Shown here: positions 30,397 to 37,717 of the stretch, one piece after another
How positions within the stretch are numbered: the first letter of the stretch is position 1
Layout: each line of letters starts with the position of its first letter
DNA from: a virus
Reading direction: 5' to 3' (one strand)
Length of the DNA stretch: 64,000 nucleotides
IMG/VR virus record: IMGVR_UViG_3300044730_001993
Span: 1-64,000 of that record
Position numbers and translations under genes: made by a program
The notes under the pieces: generated by a model
Databases searched by the model: none
What the model was told of the DNA's origin: nothing
What the model saw: only the letters and a program-made list of their open reading frames with translations

Positions 30397-31232
30397 GCAA
30401 CGCACTCCGCACTTGCCTCGACGCGCTTCGTTACGGGGCAGCATCGACAATCCACGTCGCGTCCGGCATCGGACTCGCGCTGCACCTCACGCGCGAAAAC
30501 CCCGTCGTGGTCGGACTCGTCGCAGCGATGCGCTCCGGCGCCGACTCGCACGCAATCGTCGCGCGGGAGTTGCTCTCGCTCGCGGCAGACGGCGGCGATC
30601 CCGCATACGCGCACCAGTACGACGCGGCGATGTTCGCGTTGCTCTACGCGCTCGACGAAGTGGCGCCGTCGGTTGCGCTCGCGACGGTGAGTGCGCCGTG
30701 GCCCGACGCGATTCTGCGCGCATCGTGGACGCGCGGATTTGCGACGCGCATCCTGAATAACGGGCGACGTTCGCCCGTTCAACACTCGGAAGGTAGGACG
30801 AACACAATGTCGACGATTACCAGTGAATCCAGTCTTAGCGAGTGCGGCTTCTCTCAGCGGGCGCTCGACGCGCTCTCCGGTCTCGGGCTCGGCCCCGACG
30901 CCGCGGTGGCGTCGCTCGCCAGCATCGACGTGAAGACGTGCGGGGCGAAGAAGGCCGTGCTCTCGGAGCTCCAGCGCGCCGCGCAGGCCGCGGGCCTCTC
31001 GCTCCAGAACGCCGAGGGGCTCGTCCGCAAGACCCGCGAACCGAAGGAGCCCTCCGAGGTGTCGGAGCTCCCGACTACGGCGAAGATCGTGTCGCTCACC
31101 CTCTCCGACGAAGGGGTGGTGGTCACGCTCGACGCCGACGGCCAGCGGTTCGAGTACACCGAGGGCGCAGAGAAGGCCGCGACGCTGCGGCTCGGCGGCG
31201 TCGGTCGCATCGCGTTCGTGCCCGCGGGCTGA
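30393..31232 (+). CDS. Long frame joining two proteins, with NNGRRS at the joint
   Basis: 279 aa if read from GTG 30393. The N-terminal part (to about residue 120) is helical (SGIGLALHLTRENPVVVGLV, AMFALLYALDEVAPSV). It runs without a stop through ILNNGRRSPVQHSEG into the protein that starts at ATG 30807. The joint DNA contains a 9-bp hairpin, an element-type promoter and a ribosome site, features expected between genes. Either a fusion plus an internal shorter product, or two genes whose separating stop has been lost. Confidence 0.6.
   Translation: MSNALRTCLDALRYGAASTIHVASGIGLALHLTRENPVVVGLVAAMRSGADSHAIVARELLSLAADGGDPAYAHQYDAAMFALLYALDEVAPSVALATVSAPWPDAILRASWTRGFATRILNNGRRSPVQHSEGRTNTMSTITSESSLSECGFSQRALDALSGLGLGPDAAVASLASIDVKTCGAKKAVLSELQRAAQAAGLSLQNAEGLVRKTREPKEPSEVSELPTTAKIVSLTLSDEGVVVTLDADGQRFEYTEGAEKAATLRLGGVGRIAFVPAG
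30753..30782 (+). promoter_or_regulatory. Element-type promoter inside a reading frame
   Basis: CTGAAT, 18 bases, GTTCAA, about 24 bases before ATG 30807. The spacer is exactly the hairpin at 30759-30779. Confidence 0.5.
30759..30779 (+). other. Perfect 9-bp hairpin encoding NGRRS
   Basis: AACGGGCGA-CGT-TCGCCCGTT. Read in frame it codes for N-G-R-R-S-P-V. It could be a terminator, an operator between the promoter boxes, or both. Confidence 0.6.
30807..31232 (+). CDS. Downstream internal-start protein, unknown
   Basis: 141 aa from ATG 30807 with GGAAGGTAGGA upstream. N-terminal helices (FSQRALDALSGLGLGPDAAV, KKAVLSELQRAAQAAG) and a small beta domain (KIVSLTLSDEGVVVTLDADG). It is the C-terminal half of the 30393 frame and ends at a terminator. 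Confidence 0.62.
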   Translation: MSTITSESSLSECGFSQRALDALSGLGLGPDAAVASLASIDVKTCGAKKAVLSELQRAAQAAGLSLQNAEGLVRKTREPKEPSEVSELPTTAKIVSLTLSDEGVVVTLDADGQRFEYTEGAEKAATLRLGGVGRIAFVPAG

Positions 31233-31258
31233 TCTTCTCACTCCCCACCAGAACGGCA

Positions 31259-31294
31259 CGCGGCGGAGCGTCGGACTCCGCCGCGTTTCCGTTT
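31259..31294. terminator. Bidirectional terminator
   Basis: 10-bp stem CGCGGCGGAG/CTCCGCCGCG with a 7-base loop, then TTTCCGTTT, between convergent genes ending at 31232 and 31294. Confidence 0.65.
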
Positions 31295-32127
31295 CACACC
31301 TCCGCAGGCGGCGTCGTATCGGGCGCAGGAATCGTCACTTCGACGACTTCGCCGACGCGCGGGAACGTGAGCACCAGTTCGCCGCTCTCCTCGTCCCACG
31401 ACACGATCGCCTCGCGACCCATCGACGCCATAACCGACGGGATGGCTCCGCGGAACGTGACGCCCGCGTTCGTCTTCGCTTCGATGAAGTAGCACCCCGA
31501 CGACTTCGTGAGTCGCACGCTCTCACGCGAGCACCCGGCGACCATCACGCGCTCCTCGGTGCGGTCGGCGTACTCATGCACCCTCACCACGGGTCGGAGC
31601 ACCACCTCCGCGGGCGCTGCGGAGCCGCCAGCGGGCGCCTCGCACCGCCCACCGGGGCACGGGCCTCCGGGGCACTTGCTCGCGCCGCACGGGGCCTTCT
31701 TGCCCGTTCGCTTGAACGCATCACGGAACCCCGCGAGCACCATCGGGTCGACACCGAGCGACTCGACGAGGTCGAGCAGTTTCGTCGGGTCGACGTCTGC
31801 GGTCGCGTCGGCGAACGTCTGCACGGTCTTGCGGAGGCTCTTCGCGATCGACTTCGCCCCCGCTTCGGCGACGAGCAGCGCGCACGCCTGCGAGCAGGCG
31901 AGCACGAACTCACGCGGCGTCGAAGCGGCGAGCGCCGCCATCAGGCCGTTCTTCGCCGCGCGGAGCGACTCCTCGGTGCGCAGGCGCTTGCGCTCGTCAC
32001 GTTCGAGGTCGGCGATGCGGTCGGTGAGTTCGTCGAGGTCCGCGAGAACGTCGCCGTAGTCGGTGCCCTCGGCATCGTCGGCGGTCGTATCGTCGGGCGT
32101 GGTTTCGGGGGCGGTGTCGGTGGGCAT
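31294..32127 (-). CDS. Unknown 277-aa protein with acidic N-terminus and Cys-rich linker
   Basis: ATG at 32127 with GGAGGAACC upstream. Acidic start (ETTPDDTTADDAEGTDYGDV), a coiled coil (LADLDELTDRIADLERDERK), a helical domain (to about 150), the linker CGASKCPGGPCPGGRCEAP, and a beta C-terminal domain (VRVHEYADRTEERVMVAG, ELVLTFPRVGEVVEVTI). Downstream of the sigma-ParB gene and separated by a hairpin. Function unknown. Confidence 0.65.
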   Translation of the reverse strand: MPTDTAPETTPDDTTADDAEGTDYGDVLADLDELTDRIADLERDERKRLRTEESLRAAKNGLMAALAASTPREFVLACSQACALLVAEAGAKSIAKSLRKTVQTFADATADVDPTKLLDLVESLGVDPMVLAGFRDAFKRTGKKAPCGASKCPGGPCPGGRCEAPAGGSAAPAEVVLRPVVRVHEYADRTEERVMVAGCSRESVRLTKSSGCYFIEAKTNAGVTFRGAIPSVMASMGREAIVSWDEESGELVLTFPRVGEVVEVTIPAPDTTPPAEV

Positions 32128-32191
32128 CTCGGTGGTTCCTCCGCGCTGGTTGCGCGCGAGAGAGGTAATCACCGGGAGGGGGCGTGTCTAG

Positions 32192-32217
32192 GTACGGCGA
32201 CGCCTCCCCCGCCGTAC
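32192..32217. terminator. Hairpin after sigma-ParB gene
   Basis: GTACGGCG, 10-base loop, CGCCGTAC; followed by a second GC-rich repeat. No long T-run. Confidence 0.45.
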
Positions 32218-32243
32218 GTGGCGAGGGAGGCCGTCGGGGTGCG

Positions 32244-33572
32244 TCACTTCGGGTCGGTCACGAGCGATGCGGCGTTCGGGTCGGTGTTCGGGTCGCCCTT
32301 CGCGCGAGCAATGGCCTCGGCGACCTTCTTCGCCTTCTCCGCGGCCTTCTTGCGGGCATCCTCGACGGCCCCGTAGAGCGAGGCGACGCCCTTGATGGCG
32401 TCCTTCTCGCGCTTGTTCAGCGACGCCCACCCGATGCTCGCGAGCTTCATGCACGCGAGGGCCAACGTCTCGTGCTGGTTCCCCTTGTTGTTGAGACCCT
32501 CACCGTACGCGGTGGCGAACCGTGCGCCGAGGGGCTTCTCGGCGAACTGCACGGGGACGCGGGGCGTGCCGCTGCCGGTCACCGCGTCGGGCGACTCGCG
32601 CTCGGTGCGCTCGCCGTTGCCGCCGCCCGAACGTTCGCCGCCGCCCTCGTCGTCGCGATCGTCGACCGTCGAGTTCGACACGTACTCCGCGGAGGCGCGG
32701 CGGGTCGCGATCGCGTCGCGAACGCTCGTGGCGCCCGCGGCGATCATCTCGGCGACGATGCGGCTCACCTCGTCGGGCGAGGCGCCGTTGCGGCACACTT
32801 GCAGGACGGCGTTGATCGAAATCGCGTCGCTGAACACCGCGTCGATCACGTCGGCGTTCTGCATCGAGAGGCGTTGCCACGAGCGCACCACGTTCTCGGT
32901 CCGGTTGACGTGGCGAGCGATCTCGCCGTACGGAGGCGCGGGCGCCTTCGCGTCGTTGCGGTGGGCCTTCGCCCACTCGCCGATGCGGTGCATCGCCATC
33001 GTGTAGAGCCCGCGCTCGCCGATCACCTTGCGCCCGGTGTTTTCGAGCATCACCTCGGCGGTGTACTCGTCGGCGTTCGCGGTGCCACGCCCGCCGCTCA
33101 TCACCCTGAAGTCGGGGCGCCAGTTGGCGCCGAGCGTCTCACGGCGCTCCGCGACCACCGCGCGGAGGGCCTTCACATCGCGGGTGCCCGCGAGGCACTC
33201 CCACACGATCGCCCACCACACGAGGCGCGAGCGCCCGACCTTCGTGTAGACGTTCGTGTCGCCCTTGATCTGAACCACCTTGGGCTCGGTCTGCTGCCCG
33301 TCGATGAGCACCGAGAGCAGCATGTTCAGGTGATGCGCGGCGCGGTAGTGACCGCTCGCGATGAAACCGTCGGTGTCGGCGTAGAGCGCACGGAGCTCCG
33401 AGGCGTCGGACGCGTCGGGGTCGACGAGTCCGCGGGTCGCGTCCGTCGGGGCGACGAACAGCCCGCCCTCGACGCCTTCCGCGACGATCTTGATGTCCTT
33501 CGTAGGGTCCGCGAGGGCCGGAACGCCCTTCGCCACGTTGCCGATGTTGCATGCCTGCTTCGTGATATCCAT
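32244..33572 (-). CDS. ParB-like protein from internal start
   Basis: 442 aa from ATG 33572, which has its own GGAGAAG site and an element-type promoter inside the sigma-factor frame. The N-terminal part (about 95-130 of this product: VVQIKGDTNVYTKVGRSRLV) resembles the ParB/Spo0J domain. It is followed by an HTH (about 214-245: PYGEIARHVNRTENVVRSWQ) and a helical stretch (AISINAVLQVCRNGASPDEV) as in ParB/KorB. The C-terminus is charged and Lys/Ala-rich. It could partition the element's DNA or act as a regulator. No ParA is in the window. Confidence 0.65.
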   Translation of the reverse strand: MDITKQACNIGNVAKGVPALADPTKDIKIVAEGVEGGLFVAPTDATRGLVDPDASDASELRALYADTDGFIASGHYRAAHHLNMLLSVLIDGQQTEPKVVQIKGDTNVYTKVGRSRLVWWAIVWECLAGTRDVKALRAVVAERRETLGANWRPDFRVMSGGRGTANADEYTAEVMLENTGRKVIGERGLYTMAMHRIGEWAKAHRNDAKAPAPPYGEIARHVNRTENVVRSWQRLSMQNADVIDAVFSDAISINAVLQVCRNGASPDEVSRIVAEMIAAGATSVRDAIATRRASAEYVSNSTVDDRDDEGGGERSGGGNGERTERESPDAVTGSGTPRVPVQFAEKPLGARFATAYGEGLNNKGNQHETLALACMKLASIGWASLNKREKDAIKGVASLYGAVEDARKKAAEKAKKVAEAIARAKGDPNTDPNAASLVTDPK

Positions 33573-34214
33573 GTCGTCTTCTCCTGCCCCTTCATACGCT
33601 CCCGCCGTCGGGATTCTTTCATCGACGTGACCGTTTTCTTCTCCGCGCATCACTTCGGCGTACGCGCGCCTCGCGTGAAACAGTCGCGACATCACCGTGC
33701 CCTTCGGGATGCCTTGCTCCGCAGCGATCGCGGTGTACGCCTTGCCGTTCGCCCGCGCGATCAGCACGTCACGGTGGGCGGGCGAGAGCGTGTGGATCGC
33801 CTCGACGACGCGGGCCTCGTGCTCGCGATCCTGCGCGACGGCGCACGGGTCCGTTTCGTCCGCGGTCGTGGGCAACTGCGAGTCGTCGCAGTCGTCGATA
33901 GAAACCGCGAGAGACGCTTTACGATTGCGGCGGTGGTGGTCGATCGCGAGGTTCGCGACGATGCGATAGAGCCACGTCGCGAACGATGCACGACCGTCGA
34001 ACTCGTCGAGGTGACGCCACACGCGGAGAAACGATTCCTGCACGATATCGTGCGTCGCTTCGGCGTCGCGGCACGCCCCGAACGCCATCGCGCGGGCGCG
34101 CGGCGTATGCCTCCTCACCAGTTCCGTGAACGCGGCGCGGTCGCCCGAACGGGCGCGATCCACGAGTTCACGGTCGTACAACGCCCCCTGCGCAGACTCG
34201 GAAACAGCACCCAT
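32244..34214 (-). CDS. ECF sigma factor fused in frame to a ParB-like protein
   Basis: 656 aa if read through. Residues 1-214 are an ECF sigma factor: region 2 at about 26-95 (AAFTELVRRHTPRARAMAFG, DIVQESFLRVWRHLDEF, ASFATWLYRIVANLAID) and region 4 at about 136-190 (LSPAHRDVLIARANGKAYTA, GIPKGTVMSRLFHARRAY). Residues 215-656 are a ParB-like protein (see the internal start). No stop codon separates them. ECF factors direct RNA polymerase to special promoters, and the conserved boxes found across the window are the likely targets. It starts at ATG 34214 and is divergent from a ribbon-helix-helix gene. No anti-sigma factor is seen beside it. Confidence 0.8.
   Translation of the reverse strand: MGAVSESAQGALYDRELVDRARSGDRAAFTELVRRHTPRARAMAFGACRDAEATHDIVQESFLRVWRHLDEFDGRASFATWLYRIVANLAIDHHRRNRKASLAVSIDDCDDSQLPTTADETDPCAVAQDREHEARVVEAIHTLSPAHRDVLIARANGKAYTAIAAEQGIPKGTVMSRLFHARRAYAEVMRGEENGHVDERIPTAGAYEGAGEDDMDITKQACNIGNVAKGVPALADPTKDIKIVAEGVEGGLFVAPTDATRGLVDPDASDASELRALYADTDGFIASGHYRAAHHLNMLLSVLIDGQQTEPKVVQIKGDTNVYTKVGRSRLVWWAIVWECLAGTRDVKALRAVVAERRETLGANWRPDFRVMSGGRGTANADEYTAEVMLENTGRKVIGERGLYTMAMHRIGEWAKAHRNDAKAPAPPYGEIARHVNRTENVVRSWQRLSMQNADVIDAVFSDAISINAVLQVCRNGASPDEVSRIVAEMIAAGATSVRDAIATRRASAEYVSNSTVDDRDDEGGGERSGGGNGERTERESPDAVTGSGTPRVPVQFAEKPLGARFATAYGEGLNNKGNQHETLALACMKLASIGWASLNKREKDAIKGVASLYGAVEDARKKAAEKAKKVAEAIARAKGDPNTDPNAASLVTDPK
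33592..33621 (-). promoter_or_regulatory. Element-type promoter inside the sigma frame
   Basis: TGAAAG, 18 bases, GTATGA, then a 19-base leader with GGAGAAG to ATG 33572. If the sigma factor reads this class, it would drive its own ParB half. Confidence 0.55.
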
Positions 34215-34263
34215 GCGCCGCTTGTCGCACGCATCGTAATACAACGCAACAAAAAGCGTGACG

Positions 34264-34292
34264 TTGACGCGAGCGCCAAACGTAGGCACAAT
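34264..34292 (+). promoter_or_regulatory. Sigma70-like promoter, near-leaderless
   Basis: TTGACG, 17 bases, CACAAT, then 7 bases to ATG at 34300. The divergent sigma gene starts at 34214, so the two share an 85-base control region. Confidence 0.6.
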
Positions 34293-34299
34293 CGCCCGT

Positions 34300-34506
34300 A
34301 TGTCGAAGAAGGTGAAGAAGCCCGCGGTGGCGGTGGTCGAGAGCGAGCGGCCGACGGTGGCGTTGAACCTGCGGATCACGCCGTCGCTCTCGCGTCGCCT
34401 CGACTGCGAGGTGAAGCGTGTGCTAGCGGAGCGTCCGGGTGCGGTGATTTCGAGGTCGGATGCGGTGCGGGAGGCGCTCGCGCGGGTATTGCCCGCGGAG
34501 GCGTAG
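34300..34506 (+). CDS. Ribbon-helix-helix (CopG/Arc-like) regulator
   Basis: 68 aa. A basic N-terminus, the ribbon VALNLRITPSLSRRLDCEVK and helices ending in SRSDAVREALARVL. This is the size and pattern of CopG/MetJ-fold repressors, which bind DNA as dimers. Divergent from the sigma-ParB gene, so it is the obvious candidate to repress it. Start ATG 34300. Confidence 0.75.
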   Translation: MSKKVKKPAVAVVESERPTVALNLRITPSLSRRLDCEVKRVLAERPGAVISRSDAVREALARVLPAEA

Positions 34507-34511
34507 GCGGA

Positions 34512-34787
34512 CTACTGCGCGGCGGCGGGCTGCACGGGCGCGGGCACGGCGTTGCGCGTGATCTTGCCCGTCGCGAGGTCGAGGCGGTCGGCTTCGGTGA
34601 GGGCGTACTTGTGCCCGAGCATCGCGTTGATGCTCTGCTGGTGCTGCGACGCGGCGTCGGCCTCGACCTTCGCTGCGGCAAGCGCGTGCGATGCGGCGAG
34701 GGCGCGGTAGTGCGCCTCGCCGAACAGCGCACGGTCGTTCGGCGAGAGGGTGTCGGGGGGAGTGGGAACGTTCGGTTGATCGGACAT
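34512..34787 (-). CDS. Small Ala-rich helical protein
   Basis: 91 aa, ATG at 34787 with GGAGGT upstream. DRALFGEAHYRALAASHALA and KYALTEADRLDLATGKITRN. Lies downstream of the fibre-like gene; may be a small virion or chaperone protein. Not recognised. Confidence 0.6.
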   Translation of the reverse strand: MSDQPNVPTPPDTLSPNDRALFGEAHYRALAASHALAAAKVEADAASQHQQSINAMLGHKYALTEADRLDLATGKITRNAVPAPVQPAAAQ

Positions 34788-34791
34788 GAAT

Positions 34792-34825
34792 ACCTCCGCG
34801 CCGTTGTACGCCGCGGCGCGGAGGT
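34792..34825. other. 12-bp perfect inverted repeat around a promoter -10 box
   Basis: ACCTCCGCGCCG, 10 bases, CGGCGCGGAGGT. On the minus strand it spans the -10 box of the 34787 gene and forms a stem that would hide its GGAGGT ribosome site. A possible translational or transcriptional switch. Confidence 0.5.
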
Positions 34826-34832
34826 TATTCAA
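34804..34832 (-). promoter_or_regulatory. Element-type promoter
   Basis: TTGAAT, 17 bases, GTACAA, then about 16 bases to ATG 34787. Confidence 0.45.
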
Positions 34833-34839
34833 GCGGCGA

Positions 34840-36354
34840 TCACGCGGCGGGGTTGATGACGAGGAACGCGATCGCGTAGTTCGTCGCGCCGGGGGCGCCG
34901 GAGAGTTCGATCGTGATCGTGTCCAGCGTGGGCACCGCCCGACGGATGTTCACGGAGTTCGACGTTGCGGTCTGCATGTTCACGAAGATGAGCGACGACG
35001 TGGTGACGAGGGTGTTCGAGATCGTGAGCGTGGTCGCTGCATCATCGGTGAATGTCACCACGCCGCTCGTCGCGTTCAGCGTCGCGCTGGTTACGCCCGT
35101 CGCGGTGCTGCTCCATGCGACGATGCCCGAGAGCGCGCCCGAACCGACTCGCTCGACACCGAGTACCGTGAGGGTGTCACCGGAGTCACGGAGCATCGTG
35201 CGCCCCGCTCCGCGAGGGCGCAGGGAGAGCGATACGTCAGCGCTGCCGGTCGCCGCGGCGTAAGGCGCGATCGACACGCCGCTCGTGACCGCTGCGGCGT
35301 TCGTGGCGGGGAGCACTTCGAGGCCGTTGAGGAGCGCCGCCGCCGCCGAAGGCGCTCGCGTGCGGATGCCGACCGACGCGAGGGTGCCCGCGAACGCGGG
35401 CACGATATCGACGCGCCCCTGCTCCGCACCGGGCGTCGCGACGGCCATGCCGCCCGAGACCTTGCCCATCGCCACGGGCGCCCCACCAGCGGGGAGTTCG
35501 ACCTGAAACGCGATGGCAGTTCCGAAACCCGCCGCCGTCGTGCCCGACGACAGATGATTCAGGACCAGCACGTTCGTGTCCGTGTTCGTCTCCGCGTCGG
35601 TGCCGATGTACCCGAAACCGTCGGTCTGCATCCGCGCGGCGAGCACGCCACCGAGCGAGAACGCGATCGTCGTGGCGTCGAAACGGTACGCTCCCGTTCC
35701 GGGTGACGCGGCGAACGACCACGACGGCTGCGCGTCGGTGCCGTTCTGCGCGTAGATGCTCGCGGAGAACGTCGGCGTCGCGCCGAGGATCACTTCGGTC
35801 GCCGACTTCGCGACGCCGATCTTCTGCACCACGGCGCCCGCGGTCGTCGGAGCGGTCGTCGTGGCCGTGCCCGCGGTCTCCGAGAGGTACACCGTCGCGC
35901 CGGGGGTGAACGCCCCGCCGCCAGTGATCGTGGCGCACTCGCCGAACTCGCGGACGACGCACGTCAGGGTGTCGATCACGTCGACCACGACGCCGAACGC
36001 GGGGAGCGTACCGTCGGAGGCGTCGGCGAGCACGACCGAGTTCGGGTTGATGCCCTTCGCGACGAGGTTTCCGACCGCGACGAGACTCGCCGTGTTCGAG
36101 AAGATCCCATCCACGCCGTCGACACCGCCCGACCCCGAGGAGAGCAGGACGATGCGGTTGCCCGAGAGGTACGTGCCGGTCGACCCCTTGTAGTAGAGGG
36201 CGTCGTTTTCGTCGACGAAGACGAGCGTGCCGCGGAGCATCTGGTTGAACTGCGCGATGAGGGCGGCGCTGGCGCCTTCCTTGCCGGGAACTTGCGCCTC
36301 CGTGTCGACGTAGACGTTGAATGGGGATTGCGGACGCATTGAGGGGAGTGCCAT
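34840..36354 (-). CDS. Fibre/appendage-like virion protein
   Basis: 504 aa. Begins MALPSMRPQSPFNVYVDTEA and then a region with many Gly, Ser, Thr, Ala and Val in alternating patterns (LYYKGSTGTYLSGNRIVLLS, FSLGGVLAARMQTDGFGYIG), typical of beta-helical phage fibres and baseplate appendages. The C-terminus (TNYAIAFLVIN) could trimerise. ATG 36354 is near-leaderless. It has no 41-residue repeats, unlike the two fibres at 40.5-45.9 kb. Role in adsorption inferred. Confidence 0.65.
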   Translation of the reverse strand: MALPSMRPQSPFNVYVDTEAQVPGKEGASAALIAQFNQMLRGTLVFVDENDALYYKGSTGTYLSGNRIVLLSSGSGGVDGVDGIFSNTASLVAVGNLVAKGINPNSVVLADASDGTLPAFGVVVDVIDTLTCVVREFGECATITGGGAFTPGATVYLSETAGTATTTAPTTAGAVVQKIGVAKSATEVILGATPTFSASIYAQNGTDAQPSWSFAASPGTGAYRFDATTIAFSLGGVLAARMQTDGFGYIGTDAETNTDTNVLVLNHLSSGTTAAGFGTAIAFQVELPAGGAPVAMGKVSGGMAVATPGAEQGRVDIVPAFAGTLASVGIRTRAPSAAAALLNGLEVLPATNAAAVTSGVSIAPYAAATGSADVSLSLRPRGAGRTMLRDSGDTLTVLGVERVGSGALSGIVAWSSTATGVTSATLNATSGVVTFTDDAATTLTISNTLVTTSSLIFVNMQTATSNSVNIRRAVPTLDTITIELSGAPGATNYAIAFLVINPAA

Positions 36355-36361
36355 ACGCGCG

Positions 36362-36391
36362 ACGATACACCGCGAATTTGGCAAACGTCAA
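36362..36391 (-). promoter_or_regulatory. Sigma70-like promoter, near-leaderless
   Basis: TTGACG, 18 bases, TATCGT, then 7 bases to ATG 36354. Confidence 0.55.
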
Positions 36392-36432
36392 CGTGCAACC
36401 GTGCTTGTACGGTCGCGGCGACGCTGTTCTTC

Positions 36433-36654
36433 TCAGCCGCGCGTCGATTTCTTCGGCGGGTTCAGAAGTGCGGGCGGCACCATCCCGAGCGCCGACTTCG
36501 CGCGCTCGACGGCGTCACGCATTGAGCCGACGAAAACCTGCCCCGCGTCGAGCACGGTTTCGGCGGTGGCGACGTGATGTTCGACCTCGCGGATCGCGTT
36601 GGGGATCGCCTTGCGGGCACGATCGACGGTGCGCATGAGTTGCTTCGGGTTCAT
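36433..36654 (-). CDS. Small helical protein, unknown
   Basis: 73 aa from ATG 36654. All helix (MRTVDRARKAIPNAIREVEH, MRDAVERAKSALG) with a basic end (NPPKKSTRG). Confidence 0.6.
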   Translation of the reverse strand: MNPKQLMRTVDRARKAIPNAIREVEHHVATAETVLDAGQVFVGSMRDAVERAKSALGMVPPALLNPPKKSTRG

Positions 36655-36661
36655 GCGAGCG

Positions 36662-36690
36662 ATAGTACGCACCGCGACGGCGCGAGGCAA
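36662..36690 (-). promoter_or_regulatory. Sigma70-like promoter, near-leaderless
   Basis: TTGCCT, 17 bases, TACTAT, then 7 bases to ATG 36654. Confidence 0.55.
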
Positions 36691-36693
36691 CCG

Positions 36694-37458
36694 CTAGGCC
36701 AGCGCCTTGCGGTACTTCAACACCATGCGCGCGGCGGCATCTGGGGTGAGCGCGGGCAACTTGCGCCCGTCGAGCACCGGCCACACGCGAGCGATCTTGC
36801 TCAGACGATTGCCGATGTACGGGCCATCGGGGCGGTCGAATCCTACCTCCGCCGTCTGGTGGTACGAGTCCGCGTCGGTGAAACGTACGCCGTAGGCCAC
36901 GTTGTGCAACTCGACGACGAAACTCGTGGCGCCGTAACGTTTTCGGTTGCGCTCGCGGACCTTCGCCGTCTCGGCTTCGACCTTGCGCAACCACGGGCGC
37001 TGCATCTTGTCGTACGCCGCCGACGCGCTCTTGATCGCACGTTCGAGGCGTTCCACGGCGTCGCGAACGGCCTTCGGGTGCGACCACGGGGTGTAATCGT
37101 GCGGGTCGATGCCGTGGCGGTCGTACAGCGCCTTGAGCGCGGTGTGGGCCTCCCGTTCCTGCGCATCGAGGTCGCGGAGCATCGCGCGGGCGGCGTCGTA
37201 CTTCGGGTCCGTGCTCACCGCCCGCAGCGTGTCTTCGCCCTGCGAGAGCACGTCTTCGACGCTGGTCTCGCCGAAAAACACCATATCGCGCCCGTCGCCG
37301 GAAAACGTGTTGCCGCGCCCCGTGATGCGCCCCGTCGCGAAAATGTCCGCGAGTTCGTCGGGCGACACGCTGCGGTACAGGACGGGCGACACGCCGTCGA
37401 TGTTCTCGACGCCGTTGCGCGTGTACGGGCGGCGACGTTTGCGGGGCGAACGCTTCAC
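36694..37458 (-). CDS. ADP-ribosyltransferase-like protein with N-terminal tag
   Basis: 254 aa from GTG (GTGA overlap). Tag KRRRPYTRNG ends at residue 16. The N-terminal domain begins VLYRSVSPDELADIFATGRI then GNTFSGDG and MVFFGETS, matching the R / STS-like / phenyl-Gly order of ART folds in many phage and toxin proteins (Arg-Ser, then F-x-G strand). A long helical section (HTALKALYDRHG...) and a C-terminal strand (SFVVELHNVAYGVRF) follow. NAD use is inferred; the catalytic Glu is not certain. Confidence 0.55.
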   Translation of the reverse strand: MKRSPRKRRRPYTRNGVENIDGVSPVLYRSVSPDELADIFATGRITGRGNTFSGDGRDMVFFGETSVEDVLSQGEDTLRAVSTDPKYDAARAMLRDLDAQEREAHTALKALYDRHGIDPHDYTPWSHPKAVRDAVERLERAIKSASAAYDKMQRPWLRKVEAETAKVRERNRKRYGATSFVVELHNVAYGVRFTDADSYHQTAEVGFDRPDGPYIGNRLSKIARVWPVLDGRKLPALTPDAAARMVLKYRKALA

Positions 37459-37682
37459 GCGATCCTCGGCCTCGGAGCGCGGGCGATGCCCTGCGCGTAC
37501 GCCTCGCGGGCGCGCTTGTCGGAGTCGGCGCCAGACAGGATGTACCCCAGACCGAACCCTGCGGCGATGCCGAGCACGGTGACGATCCCCGGAACGCCGC
37601 GCGTCGGGCACGGGACGGGGTCGCCAGCGGCGGGGATCGTGCGAGGGGCGTACGTGAAGAGGAGGGCAGCGTTCGCGTTCAC
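37455..37682 (-). CDS. Small single-span membrane protein
   Basis: 75 aa from GTG 37682, near-leaderless. One TM segment (GIVTVLGIAAGFGLGYIL) and a basic C-terminus (DKRAREAYAQGIARAPRPR). Lies beside the endolysin, so it could be a holin or lysis accessory; position is the only support. Confidence 0.58.
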   Translation of the reverse strand: MNANAALLFTYAPRTIPAAGDPVPCPTRGVPGIVTVLGIAAGFGLGYILSGADSDKRAREAYAQGIARAPRPRIA

Positions 37683-37688
37683 GGCGTC

Positions 37689-37717
37689 ACGATACACGGG
37701 TCGCGGCGGCGTGTCAC
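37689..37717 (-). promoter_or_regulatory. Sigma70-like promoter, near-leaderless
   Basis: GTGACA, 17 bases, TATCGT, then 6 bases to GTG 37682. Confidence 0.5.

Noticed and set aside
32184-34856. 890-aa open frame on the plus strand
   Set aside because: It lies opposite the sigma-ParB gene, whose motifs are clear. The plus frame has no motifs, is Arg/Val/His-rich in the way GC-rich shadows are, and spans promoters and the divergent region.
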